This document shows, piece after piece, positions 1-8,561 of a stretch of DNA of 64,000 nt. The translations under genes and the position numbers were made by a program. The notes under the pieces were generated by a model. It was not told the DNA's origin, ran no database searches, and saw only the letters and a program-made list of their open reading frames with translations. The stretch covers positions 354,614 to 418,613 of the forward strand of contig NZ_JACYUG010000002.1 in assembly GCF_014841615.1 (NCBI RefSeq), written 5' to 3'. The first letter of the stretch is position 1, and each line of letters begins with the position of its first letter. Origin of the DNA: Sphingomonas sp. CFBP 8760 (GTDB lineage: Bacteria > Pseudomonadota > Alphaproteobacteria > Sphingomonadales > Sphingomonadaceae).

Positions 1-152
1 CACTGGCCATACGGACCGCACGGTCGATGCCGGTTTCGGTCAGTCCGAACGGATTGGGGAGACGGTTGGGCGATGGTATGTCCGCAGGCTACCCGTCCAG
101 GAGGGTCGACAGGGACGATGGTTCCGGTTCCCCGTGATGAGATGGGAGCAGG

Positions 153-557
153 CTATGGCCGAAGAACGTCGGCACGTCCCGCCCGGAGCACCCGCTCGAG
201 CCTCCGCCACTTCGGCCCTGCGACGCGCCGGACGTCGCGGCAGAAGCGTACGTGGTTACGGGCGGCGGCCGACGCATCTGCGAGGCCGCGCTGATACTCC
301 CGATCCGTTGTCCCGTCCATGCTCAGCATGCCGGACGCGGGGTCGGATCGCGGGAGGATGCCACGCTCCGCCAGCACCTCCTGTCTCTCGACCTCCCATC
401 CGGGACATGATCGTGCGACCTCGACCGCGTAGCCGATCGCCCAGAGGTCCCCGCCGCGCGCGTGCCCGCCTCCGTCCTCGGCACGACCCTTCGCCGTGCA
501 GAGGACGATTGCCACGACAAGAATGGCTGCTGTTCGTGGCATGGACCGTCCCGTCAT
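153..557 (-). CDS. Small exported protein downstream of the AHH toxin/immunity pair
   Basis: Encodes 134 residues. The start is the ATG at 557, which overlaps the stop of the preceding gene as ATGA, so it is probably translationally coupled. A second Met lies at residue 6 and is followed by a hydrophobic stretch (TAAILVVAIVLCTAKGRA) that looks like a signal peptide. The mature part is charged and holds two Cys (ARSCPGWEVE and RFCRDV) that could form a disulfide in the periplasm. I do not recognise the family. Its place as third gene of the toxin/immunity operon suggests a periplasmic accessory or second immunity factor, but this is inference only. Confidence 0.55.
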   Translation of the reverse strand: MTGRSMPRTAAILVVAIVLCTAKGRAEDGGGHARGGDLWAIGYAVEVARSCPGWEVERQEVLAERGILPRSDPASGMLSMDGTTDREYQRGLADASAAARNHVRFCRDVRRVAGPKWRRLERVLRAGRADVLRP

Positions 558-1195
558 CGCGGCCTGCTCACGAGATCCCCGGTCGCGGCGCTGGCGACGG
601 GATCGACGAAGTCGAGACCGGTCGCGCCGATCGCCATCACGCGGGCCGCCAGCGCGTCGGTGGCGGCCCGCCAGGACGTCCCGGCGACCAGGAACAGGTC
701 GGCCGGCGGCCGCAGGTCGCGTCGCCAGCGCGCGCGGGGGGTGGGACGGTTCGGCTGCGGCGCGGTCAGCATCCATTCGCTTCTGGCCACGCCGTCCCCG
801 TCCACCCATTCGACGATGCTCCCCTCACTCTCGTCGCGGTCGAGCGCATCGACGCGCATCGTGAGCGAGAGCGTGCGATAGTTCATGCCGCGGACCTCCG
901 GCGGGCACGCCGCCGCATCGACCTCGCCCACGTCCGCGCAGCCTGCGGGCAGCGCCATCGCCTCGAGCAGTCGGGATGAGACGAAGGTCAGGCCGTCCTC
1001 GAAGAGGTCGAGGCGGAAGGAGACGTCCGGGATCGCCAGCCGCGGAACGACCGCCGTGCGCGACCCGGTGTCGGCCGCGGCATCGAGTGCCTCCATCTGG
1101 TTTAGGATGAGCGTGTGCCCTCCCGTCCGTTCGGCGAGGCCGAAGTAGGTCTCCATGCCGTCGAGCGACTGCTGCAGAAGCCAGGGACCGGCCAC
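554..1195 (-). CDS. Probable Imm11-like immunity protein
   Basis: Encodes 213 residues from a GTG at 1195, one base after the stop of the AHH toxin gene, so the two are almost certainly co-translated. The middle part (NYRTLSLTMRVDALDRDESEGSIVEW would be residues about 102-127) has the aromatic and acidic pattern I associate with the Imm11/DUF1629 immunity family, which is often found beside polymorphic toxins. The expected role is to bind and neutralise the neighbouring nuclease in the cytoplasm. There is no signal peptide or membrane segment. The family call rests on pattern and context, so the immunity role is better supported than the exact family. Confidence 0.6.
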   Translation of the reverse strand: MAGPWLLQQSLDGMETYFGLAERTGGHTLILNQMEALDAAADTGSRTAVVPRLAIPDVSFRLDLFEDGLTFVSSRLLEAMALPAGCADVGEVDAAACPPEVRGMNYRTLSLTMRVDALDRDESEGSIVEWVDGDGVARSEWMLTAPQPNRPTPRARWRRDLRPPADLFLVAGTSWRAATDALAARVMAIGATGLDFVDPVASAATGDLVSRPR

Positions 1196-1196
1196 C

Positions 1197-2213
1197 TCAG
1201 TTCAGCCTGGGCTTGTAGAGGACATTGGTCCTGAGCGCCGTGCGGAAGCGCCGGTCGATGTCCTCCATGGCGGCGTTGAGCGCCGCGGGCGCCATCGTGG
1301 CCGCGCCCGCGGCGACGGGCTGCAGCGCCGTCGAAACGTCCCTGTCGTAACGCGAGTGGGAACCGCTGTGGTAGGGGTATGCGCCAAGGTTGGGCGGCAT
1401 GAGGTACGCCACGTAGTTCGCGGGCAGCGGTATCAGGTTGACGGTGGAGTCCATCTGCCAGCCCGAGGCGGCGATGGCATGCTGCACGGCCGTGGGGAGA
1501 CGCGCCACCGTCGCGAAGGGGATGATGTGGTGGGCCTGCCAGCGCTGGTTGCCGAGGATGCCGGCGAGGCTTCTCGCCCGTGCGCTGTGCGCGCTGAGCG
1601 TCGGCGACACGGCCGAGGTCCGCTCGGTGATCATGGCCTCCTGGGGCCATTGGCCCGCGACGACCGCATCCAGCGCGCGCAGCGTCGTCTCGTCGCTCCG
1701 CATGGCGAGCACCACCGTCCCGGGATGCGCCTGCTCGTATCGCATCACTGCGACGGCAACCCGCGTGTTGGCCGGCCCGCTGAACGGCACGTCCCAGTAG
1801 CGGCCGTTGAGCGGCATCCTTACCGAAGCCCAGACGTAGGCCGCAGCTGCGAGCATGTCGGCCGCGCTGCCGCGGTCGAGGCCGTGTCGTCTCAGGGCTG
1901 CGTCGATGTGCGATCGCTCGGCCCACGCATCGATCCAGCGCCCGATCTCGAGCAGGGTCCAGATGCCGCCGCGGATCCTCACAACGCCCCGCGGCATCGC
2001 GGCACCCGCCGCCACGGGACGGGATGCAGCCGGTGCCGTCGCCGCGATCCGTGTCAGGCCGGCCTCGGCGGAGGCGGCGAGCGGGTCCCGGCCGGCCAGG
2101 AACGACATCGTCGCTCCCCGTGACCCCGTCATGCCGTCGATGGCGCAGAGGGAGTCGTCGGGGCATTCGGGCAGCCTGGTCTGGGACGCTCTGCCGCCTG
2201 TCGTTTCCGTCAT
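1197..2213 (-). CDS. AHH-domain nuclease toxin (HNH/Endo VII superfamily)
   Basis: Encodes 338 residues. The chosen ATG at 2213 has a GGAG eight bases upstream; an in-frame ATG lies 42 bases further out but without that site. The C-terminal domain carries the AHH signature: WQAHHIIPF with AHH at 227-229, then STVNLIPLP, then GSHSRYD at 284-290. These are the metal and catalytic positions of AHH nucleases, which are toxin tips of polymorphic toxin systems. The first 200 residues are Ala/Arg-rich without a repeat or delivery domain that I recognise, so the delivery route is unknown. The immunity-like gene follows one base later. Confidence 0.75.
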   Translation of the reverse strand: MTETTGGRASQTRLPECPDDSLCAIDGMTGSRGATMSFLAGRDPLAASAEAGLTRIAATAPAASRPVAAGAAMPRGVVRIRGGIWTLLEIGRWIDAWAERSHIDAALRRHGLDRGSAADMLAAAAYVWASVRMPLNGRYWDVPFSGPANTRVAVAVMRYEQAHPGTVVLAMRSDETTLRALDAVVAGQWPQEAMITERTSAVSPTLSAHSARARSLAGILGNQRWQAHHIIPFATVARLPTAVQHAIAASGWQMDSTVNLIPLPANYVAYLMPPNLGAYPYHSGSHSRYDRDVSTALQPVAAGAATMAPAALNAAMEDIDRRFRTALRTNVLYKPRLN

Positions 2214-2719
2214 GGATTTGCTCCGCTCTGGATCGGTCGTAGACGAAGATAACATCTGTGCAGCGGTCCGTCACCCGCTCGGGGCGGCTTTCCCGGAACG
2301 GGCGTCGGGATGCGGTGGCATGCAGTCCGCCCGTCTCGGTTCCGGCCGCATCGGTCGCGACTTCGGGGCCCGTCCGGAGGCGACCGGAGAAGGCATCATC
2401 ATGTTCCTGCTTCGCCTCCGACGGGGCGATGCTGCTTCCCTTCACCGCCCGGACCCGTTCGTCGGAGGTCGCGAAGAGAACGGGCATGCGAAGATTCTAG
2501 GATGCGAGAACGTGCAGCTCAGTCGGGACCGCACTGGGAAGGTTGTTGAACATGGAACCCGACGGGCTTCGCTCCGCCCCATGGTCTCGGATGCAGTCCA
2601 AGAACGTCCTTGTCGGTCAGTCCGTGACGGCCTCTGATTTACATCCGAAGGCATATGGAAGGATCAGATGGCGTGGCACGTATTCTTCGGGAACTGCCCG
2701 AGTGGAAGGCCGCCGGCGA
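2214..2719. other. Intergenic, no gene recognised
   Basis: About 500 bases between the toxin gene start and the 3' end of the exported protein gene at 2720-3607, both on the minus strand. It must hold the promoter of the toxin operon. Short open frames exist but their predicted proteins are Arg/Ser/Pro-rich and unlike real proteins. I see no strong hairpin. Confidence 0.5.
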
Positions 2720-3607
2720 TCAGAAGGAGGACGGGTGCCCCTTCGCGGCATCCGCTTCCACGTGATGCCTCAATACGGCATCTCGAGCCCGGGCGGCGGC
2801 GGTGCCCTCCTCGATCCGGAAGATGATCCGCTCGCCATCCTCCATGACCACGAGAGCTGGCTGCTGCGGATTGCTCGCCGAGTCTCCGGGGCTGATCCAT
2901 CTGACGTGGAGGGGATTCAGGGCCGCATCCCTTGGGACGCCGTACCTACCGGTCAGGGCGGCACTCAGCGACTGGCGGGTATAGCCGGTCCAAGACATCC
3001 GGTAATCGATGCGATTCACGCGAGGCCCCTGCGGGGTCTGCGCGAAACCGACTTCCGCCACCGAGCCCTGATCGAGCCTCATCCGCGTGAACGCGATCGC
3101 GCGCCGCTGCCGTGGTTCGGCTGCGCCGCGAGCCCTTGCCGAACGCGCCGCGACGTCGCTCTGGTAGCTTGTGACGAACGAGGGATCGTAGAAGCGTGCC
3201 TTGTGGGAGCGAGCCACGCCTTCGACGTCGTGCGGCGACATTCCCAGACGGACGCCAGCCACCTCGAACGAGCCGGGCCGGTTCTTCGACGGCTGCCTGT
3301 CCGAGACGCCGCTCGGCGCGGAGGCTCTCGCCTGGTCCCGGAACTCGCCCAGCGCTTCGGTCTGATCCCGCCCCTTGGTCCCGTCCGAGGCGAACGGATC
3401 GCCCGGGTCCGTTTCGCCATCAACGGCCTGCGAAGACGCAGGCGAGGCACCAGCCGACGAGGCAGGCCTTCCGATCTGCCCGAGCTGGCGAGCGGTGCTG
3501 CGCAACCCTCTCAGCGTCGCTGAGATCCCACCACCCGTCTGTGCCACAGCCGACGTGCCCATCATGCCGATGGACAGGACCACGACGAATCTATTCATAT
3601 TTGGCAT
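2720..3607 (-). CDS. Exported protein, paralogue of the one at 8562-9269
   Basis: Encodes 295 residues. The ATG at 3607 has GGGGGA six bases upstream, which is why it is preferred over an in-frame ATG 24 bases earlier. A signal peptide ends near TSAVAQT. A Ser/Ala/Pro-rich linker (about 30-110) leads to a domain beginning EVAGVRLGMSPHDVEG. The same order of motifs is seen in the protein at 8562-9269: VAGVxLGM, then a VxxIxYRM strand, then a RYGxP/KYGNP turn, a PALVV/PTLVI strand, and an Ala/Lys-rich tail ending SF. The two are therefore paralogues. Probably periplasmic; the function is unknown. Confidence 0.75.
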   Translation of the reverse strand: MPNMNRFVVVLSIGMMGTSAVAQTGGGISATLRGLRSTARQLGQIGRPASSAGASPASSQAVDGETDPGDPFASDGTKGRDQTEALGEFRDQARASAPSGVSDRQPSKNRPGSFEVAGVRLGMSPHDVEGVARSHKARFYDPSFVTSYQSDVAARSARARGAAEPRQRRAIAFTRMRLDQGSVAEVGFAQTPQGPRVNRIDYRMSWTGYTRQSLSAALTGRYGVPRDAALNPLHVRWISPGDSASNPQQPALVVMEDGERIIFRIEEGTAAARARDAVLRHHVEADAAKGHPSSF

Positions 3608-3823
3608 GAGAAATCCCCCGAAGCCGCTCATCTAGGGCAGCGAATGTTGATGGAATCACCACGGGGATGGTAAATGCTCGCCGCTGGGACGTCGCCCACC
3701 ATAGCCTGTGCAGACCGCTTCGTCGCAAGATGGGCCGCCGCCTTACGCCGCGGCCGTTTACACTCGCCAATCCTCGAGGCCGTCACTAAGCTGCCTCTAA
3801 TATCCCATCGTCAGACCGGATCG

Positions 3824-4099
3824 ATGCTTTCCATGTGGCATGCCCTGGCCTTCGTCCTCAAAGTCCTCACGCTTCCCGTCTCGCTGGCCGCACAGCTGGC
3901 GATGGGAGTAGGGGCCCTTCTCTGCATGGTATCCGCAGGCATGCTGTTCTTCGTTCCTTGGCCGCGTGCTGCGGGAATGGCTCTCCTTGGCGGCGGAGTG
4001 TGTGCAGCCGGGGGCGTGGTCTACCTCATCGTGTACATCATCATTGAAAGGATTGAGGACAAGGCCGTCGAGCAGAGTGGACGCGGGATTTGGGGCTGA
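3824..4099 (+). CDS. Small inner-membrane protein
   Basis: Encodes 91 residues from the ATG at 3824, where the sequence turns from basic to membrane-like. At least two, perhaps three, hydrophobic segments are visible: ALAFVLKVLTLPVSLAAQL, GVGALLCMVSAGMLFFVPW and AGMALLGGGVCAAGGVVYLIVY. They are followed by a charged C-terminus (IIERIEDKAVEQSGRG). I recognise no family. The same frame stays open 150 bases upstream, but that part lacks hydrophobicity and a ribosome site. It stands alone, divergent from the exported protein gene at 2720-3607. Confidence 0.55.
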   Translation: MLSMWHALAFVLKVLTLPVSLAAQLAMGVGALLCMVSAGMLFFVPWPRAAGMALLGGGVCAAGGVVYLIVYIIIERIEDKAVEQSGRGIWG

Positions 4100-4739
4100 T
4101 GTTCTCCTCTTCCGCATGGGCTCGCTGCGCTGGCTTGAATCCGCGTCAAAGCGGTGCCGATTCGACCCTCCATGTCAAATCGTCCGACTGCCCATCGGTC
4201 ACCTGGATCGCTCGATTGCATCCATAAGACAGGACCAGCCGCGGGCAGCCGACAGCCAGCGCAAGTCCTATGCGAGTTCGGTGTGGTCGCATTCGCGGTT
4301 CGTTCGTCCTCATCGGGGGAGGTATAGCCGAACGCCATCGGCCGATCTTCATGTCAGTCCATGTCTTTTGAGCTTCCGACGATACGGTGGCTTTGACATG
4401 CGCTCGCGTGATAGGCGGATGCACTTACGGAAGTAGAGGGAAAGGCGAAGCGAGCCGATCGCCAAGGCGGCCGCGATGATTGAGAACACTGCTTCTTCGG
4501 ATCGGATCGCATCCTTGTAAGCGTACGCGCTCGACCGTCGCAAGGATGCCGATTTGCCTGGTTGCTTTGACGGGGGACAGGCCATGCCATCCGTCCTGAT
4601 GGTTTCGAGGCGCCTTGGCGTCGTTGACCCAGAAGAGCGTTCCGATGAAGCGCCGCGCTCCGACGGGGCGGGTTCGCGAGGCCGACGGCAATGGGTTCGG
4701 CGCCATGCCCATCGCGTGACGTCGCATGGGCATGGCGAC
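4100..4739. other. Region without a convincing gene
   Basis: Open frames on both strands give low-complexity basic proteins with no recognisable motif. The minus-strand frame near 4350-4560 contains a short hydrophobic run (AVFSIIAAALAIGSL) that might be a relic of a membrane protein, but I cannot support a start or a ribosome site. Confidence 0.4.
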
Positions 4740-5123
4740 GAACAGGGTGCGGACGGCGTGAGGCCGAAGCGTTCGGGCTGGGGGAGGGGCTCGAGCGGCT
4801 GTCCGAGCCGGGTGGCGGCGTCTGCCGTCATCTTCGGATTGACCAGCACGCGACGGACGACCCTGCTGCTCAACGGGTTCACGGCGTCAGTCAGAACGAC
4901 GAGGTGGAAATTGGCCGGGACCCCAGCGGGTCGGGCGGGTGCGGGGAGCACGGGACGGGATGGTTCTCGCCGCGGCCGGCAGTCGCAGGAGCGGTGCCAC
5001 CAGCAGGCGATCCGGCGTTGTGAAGCCGTTGATGCGCGCGATCTCCGCCCGACGGGCTTCGTCGTCGAGCGCCTGCGTGGCGATCGACGACAGCGAGCTT
5101 GGTGCCTGGATCCGGTAGCCCAT
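4740..5123 (-). pseudogene. Possible frameshifted gene with a LysM-like N-terminus
   Basis: Reading the minus strand from the ATG at 5123 gives GYRIQAPSSLSSIATQALDD followed by EIARINGFTTPDRLLVAPLLRLP. This resembles a LysM motif (xYxVQxGDSLxxIA ... I...NGx..pdxlxvGqxLxLP). After RLP the frame turns into low-complexity Arg/Pro, while another frame continues with plausible protein (VPANFHLVVLTDAVNPLSSR, then VVRRVLVNPKMTADAATRL) down to about 4740. A single-base indel near 4950-4990 would join the two. It could instead be two chance frames, so this is tentative. Confidence 0.3.
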
Positions 5124-5275
5124 GACGGCTCCGGTCCACCACGCGACGCCTCCTCCACGCCGCCACGTCTACAGCACGTCGTTCGAAAAGATGCCGCCGA
5201 TCGTCTCATCCGGATTGATCGTGTTAACACTCTCCGGGTAGAACGATCCCGTTCGCCAGCAGGCGGACCGGGGCG

Positions 5276-5453
5276 TGAGAACCTCGCTATAAGTAGCCGA
5301 ACGCCCGGCCCGAACCTGTTTCGGCCGGGAGGCGGACGCGTATGTCCAGGGCCTTCGGGCCTAAAGGCGTCCGCGCTCGTCTTATAGCGAGTTCTCAACT
5401 TCCGGCTTACGGGCCGGCACCGCCTCGTTTCAACAGGGGCGGTGCCGCCGGCT
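5276..5453. repeat. Nested inverted repeats upstream of the S8 protease gene
   Basis: The outer arms are TGAGAACCTCGCTATAAG (5276-5293) and CTTATAGCGAGTTCTCA (5381-5397), complementary except for one extra base. Inside lie a hairpin at 5304-5329 (CCCGGCC/GGCCGGG), an 8-bp pair GCGGACGC/GCGTCCGC (5332-5339 and 5367-5374), and a small GGCC-TTCG-GGCC loop. A further stem CGGCACCGCC/GGCGGTGCCG (5415-5424 and 5438-5447) follows at once. The block ends about 40 bases before the protease start. It could be a REP- or MITE-like element, or a structured leader; there is no U-run typical of an intrinsic terminator. Confidence 0.7.
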
Positions 5454-5494
5454 GGGGTCAGCCTGCCGGCACCGACGCGAACGGGGACTCGCGC

Positions 5495-7789
5495 GTGGGT
5501 GCATACGACGAACGCCGCAGCAGGCGGCGTGCCATCATCAGGAATTCGACCGCGGCGTCCGTCGCGATCCTGCTCGCCGCATGCGGTGGCGGTGGCGTAA
5601 GTACGCCCGGCGGGAACGCCCCGCCGACCGGCACGCCCACGCCGACCCCGCCTGCGACACCGGCACCGACGCCGCCCGTCACGCCCGCACCGACGCAATC
5701 GGCCGCCGACACCGCCGAGTACAGGGCGTCCGCCGCCGCCGTCAGTGCGAAGGCCGCCTACGCCCATGATCGCGGCATCACCGGCAGGGGCGTCACGATC
5801 GCGGTCATCGACAGCGGCATCGCGCGCTCGTCGCCGGAGTTCGCCGGCCGCGTCTCCCCGGACGGCACCGGCTTCGAGCAGCGCATCGCCCGCTGCGCCA
5901 CCTGTCCGTCCGAGACGGTGCAGCCCTTCGCCATCGACGACCTCGACGGCCACGGCACAAGGGTCGCCTCGATCGCCGCGGCGGCGCGCAACGGCGTCGG
6001 CATGCAGGGGCTGGCGCCGGACGCCACCGTCCTCGCCCTCAAGGTGACCGGGCCGGACCTGGAAGGCGTGACGGCGGGAAGCACCACGCCGATCCGCGAA
6101 AGCAGCCAGCCGAACGCCGGCCTCATCGCACCGGCGCTGCGAGAAGCTGTCGCCAAGGGGGCGTTCGTCACCGTGATGTCGCTGAACGGCTTCGCCGGCG
6201 GACAGGTCGCGACCGAGCAGCGTGCGGCGATGGACGCGGTGCGCGCCGCCGACCGGCTGCTGGTCGAGTCCGTCTCGAACGAGACCGGCAGGGACAGCTT
6301 CGCCGGCCAGTTCGCCGAGAACCTGATCGGCGGCGACCGCGCGAACGCCGACTGGTTCCTGTTCGCGATCGGGGTGGACGCGAACGGCAATGCGCGACCC
6401 GCCAACGGCAACGTAGGCGTGCTCGCCGACCGCATGATCGCCGCGGTGGGGGTGAACCTGCAGGTGGTCGACAAGGACGGCGGCGTCGCCGTCGTCACCG
6501 GCAACAGCTTCGCGGCCCCTGCGGTCGGCGGCGCGGCGGCGCTCCTCAAGCAGCACTGGCCACAGCTCGGCGGCAGGGCGATCGCACGCATCCTGCTCGA
6601 CACCGCCACCGACATGGGCACGCCCGGCGTCGATCCGATCTACGGCGCGGGGCTGCTGAACGTCGAGAAGGCGATGCAGGCCCAGGCACCGGCATCCTCG
6701 TTCGCCGCCGCACAGGCAGTGCTCGCCCGCTACTCGGCGCTCGACGTCTCCGCACCGTTCGGCGGCACCGCCACGGTCTCAGCGATCGCCACGGCGGCCG
6801 GCGGCATGACGGTCCTCGACCTCTACGGCCGCGACTTCGCCATGACGGGGGCGACCGGCATCCGCGTCCGCTCGTCGGGGCTGCTGGCGGGCGGCATGGC
6901 CGGATCGGGCGATCCGCTGCCCCTGCGCCGCTGGTCGGCGACCGAGGCGCGGCTGGGCTTCGTCGGTCAGGACGTGGTGGGTCCCTGGCAGGGCGCGACG
7001 GCGAACCGCCCGGCGGTGGCGAGCTTCTCGCCGACGGCGGGGCAGACGGTGACGATCGGCGCGAGCACGGCGGTGGGCAGTGGCGGTTCCTCCCTTGCCG
7101 GTTCGCCGCTGCGCGGCGTGGTCGGCCAGCCGGTCGGCCTGTGGTCGTCGTGGAGCGGCAGCGGCTGGTCGGCGTCGTTCTCGTCGGGGGCGTCGCGCGA
7201 CCGCCGGGCGGACCTGCGCGGCATCTCCTTCTCCACCCCGCTCGGCATCGGTCTGGAGCTGACCGACCTCGCCGAGCATGGCCGCGTGCTGGGGTTCGGC
7301 GGCGGCTTGGCCTCGTCGGGGCTGCGCGGCGGCCGGACGACGCTCGCCACCGTCGTCGCACGCCGCGCGGTCGCGGGCGTTTCGCTGACCGCACGGGTGA
7401 CGACCGGCAGCACCAGTGTCGACGGCGGCACCGCAGGCGCGATCCGCTTCGACGGTCGCATCGTCAGCACCGCCTTCGCAGTCGAGGGCGTGCGGTCGCT
7501 GCTCGGTGGGCTAGCCACGCTCGGCCTGTCGTCGCCGCTGCGCGTCGAACGGGCGCGAGCGTCGCTGCTGGTGCCGATCGCCTACGACCTGATGTCGAGT
7601 GCGCTGGTGGAGGAGCGGCGCAGCTTCGACCTGTCACCGGCCGCCCGCGAGCTCGATCTCGAACTTGGCTGGTCCACCAAGCTGGCGTCATCCTCGACGC
7701 TGCGCGTGGGCGTCGCCCGCGCCTTCGACGCCGGCCACGTGCGCAGCGCCTCCGACGTCGCCGCCTTCCTCAACCTCGTCGTCCGCTGA
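5495..7789 (+). CDS. Subtilisin-like (S8) lipoprotein protease with beta-rich C-terminus
   Basis: Encodes 764 residues from a GTG at 5495 (CGGGGA upstream). A basic N-terminus leads to the lipobox ILLAAC, with Cys30 as the lipidation site, followed by Gly and a Pro/Thr-rich linker (about 42-66). The catalytic triad of family S8 is visible: Asp106 in AVIDSGI, His153 in DGHGTRVAS and Ser338 in GNSFAAPAVGGAAALL. The C-terminal half (about 380-764) is Gly/Ser-rich with alternating strand patterns, as in the autotransporter-like serine proteases of sphingomonads, but ends LNLVVR without a clear terminal Phe. It is likely surface or outer-membrane anchored and heads a four-gene cluster. Confidence 0.85.
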   Translation: MGAYDERRSRRRAIIRNSTAASVAILLAACGGGGVSTPGGNAPPTGTPTPTPPATPAPTPPVTPAPTQSAADTAEYRASAAAVSAKAAYAHDRGITGRGVTIAVIDSGIARSSPEFAGRVSPDGTGFEQRIARCATCPSETVQPFAIDDLDGHGTRVASIAAAARNGVGMQGLAPDATVLALKVTGPDLEGVTAGSTTPIRESSQPNAGLIAPALREAVAKGAFVTVMSLNGFAGGQVATEQRAAMDAVRAADRLLVESVSNETGRDSFAGQFAENLIGGDRANADWFLFAIGVDANGNARPANGNVGVLADRMIAAVGVNLQVVDKDGGVAVVTGNSFAAPAVGGAAALLKQHWPQLGGRAIARILLDTATDMGTPGVDPIYGAGLLNVEKAMQAQAPASSFAAAQAVLARYSALDVSAPFGGTATVSAIATAAGGMTVLDLYGRDFAMTGATGIRVRSSGLLAGGMAGSGDPLPLRRWSATEARLGFVGQDVVGPWQGATANRPAVASFSPTAGQTVTIGASTAVGSGGSSLAGSPLRGVVGQPVGLWSSWSGSGWSASFSSGASRDRRADLRGISFSTPLGIGLELTDLAEHGRVLGFGGGLASSGLRGGRTTLATVVARRAVAGVSLTARVTTGSTSVDGGTAGAIRFDGRIVSTAFAVEGVRSLLGGLATLGLSSPLRVERARASLLVPIAYDLMSSALVEERRSFDLSPAARELDLELGWSTKLASSSTLRVGVARAFDAGHVRSASDVAAFLNLVVR

Positions 7790-7807
7790 ACCCCAAGGGA
7801 ACCGTCC

Positions 7808-8473
7808 ATGTCCACACCTACATCCATGTCCGCCGCCGTCCTGTTCCTTGCCGCCGCCAGTGGGCTGAGCGGGTGCGGTGATTCCAAGGCTCCTAGCAAG
7901 GATGCGTTCGCGACCGCACTCGATCCCGTCGTCCGCGACGTCTTCTGCCATCCCATCGACGTGATGCGGTACGAGGTCGAAGGCGAGACCGCCGGAACGG
8001 GGTTCCCAATCGTCACCTCGCTGAAGCGGACGGTCGCCGGGCCGGGCTCCGACGGGAAGTCGGTCGCGATGCTGGACGGCCTCGCCGGCATCGGGCTCGT
8101 CACGCGCACGACGTTCGAGAAGCCGGCGCGGTGGAGCGGCTCGAACGACGCGTTCGTGCGCCAGCCGCTGATCTCGTACGCGCCGACGCCGAAGGGTGCG
8201 CCGTACCTCCACACGGTGGAGCGCAGGGCGACGAACGCAATGGTCTCCGTGCCGTCGTTCTGCCTGGCGAAAGGCCAGGTGGTCGACGTGATCCGCTGGA
8301 GCGAGCCGTCGGATTTCGGCGGCCGCAGGGTGAGCCAGGTGACCTACACCTACCGCGGCGTCGACCCGATCCCGTTGATGCCGCCAGCGGAACAGGCCCG
8401 CATGGCCGAGCCGCAGGAGCGGACAAAGGCGTTCGAACTGCAGAGCGACGGCTGGCTACCAATGGCGCGCTGA
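7808..8473 (+). CDS. Lipoprotein of unknown function
   Basis: Encodes 221 residues, 18 bases after the protease gene. The signal peptide ends in the lipobox LSGC (Cys at about residue 23), followed by GDSKAPSKD, so it is probably sorted to the outer membrane. The rest is a mixed, folded-looking domain with Cys in VFCHPID and SFCLAKG and a final GWLPMAR. I recognise no family. The close spacing and shared direction suggest it works with the upstream protease, for example as substrate, chaperone or inhibitor; that is inference. Confidence 0.75.
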   Translation: MSTPTSMSAAVLFLAAASGLSGCGDSKAPSKDAFATALDPVVRDVFCHPIDVMRYEVEGETAGTGFPIVTSLKRTVAGPGSDGKSVAMLDGLAGIGLVTRTTFEKPARWSGSNDAFVRQPLISYAPTPKGAPYLHTVERRATNAMVSVPSFCLAKGQVVDVIRWSEPSDFGGRRVSQVTYTYRGVDPIPLMPPAEQARMAEPQERTKAFELQSDGWLPMAR

Positions 8474-8561
8474 GGCCACCGTGCGCGGCGATCCGCCGGA
8501 GTCGCCCCTCCCATCCCGAACGCCTTCATCATCCGTCCAACCAACCGAGGAGGTCACGACC

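Noticed and set aside
1..150. Gene entering from the left edge
   Set aside because: A minus-strand frame reading NPFGLTETGIDRAVRMAS looks protein-like, but it is cut by a stop and the window edge, so I cannot support it.
1102..2487. Long open frame antisense-phase to the AHH toxin gene
   Set aside because: Its protein is Arg/Gly/Ala-rich without motifs, while the other frame on the same strand holds the AHH signature and a ribosome site.
5276..5397. Integron attC site
   Set aside because: The fold-back length would fit, but the core sites GTTRRRY and RYYYAAC are not found in the right places and no integrase of that type is near.
4349..6556. 735-codon minus-strand open frame across the protease region
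   Set aside because: Most of it is antisense to the S8 protease with its complete catalytic triad; the composition is that of a GC-rich shadow.
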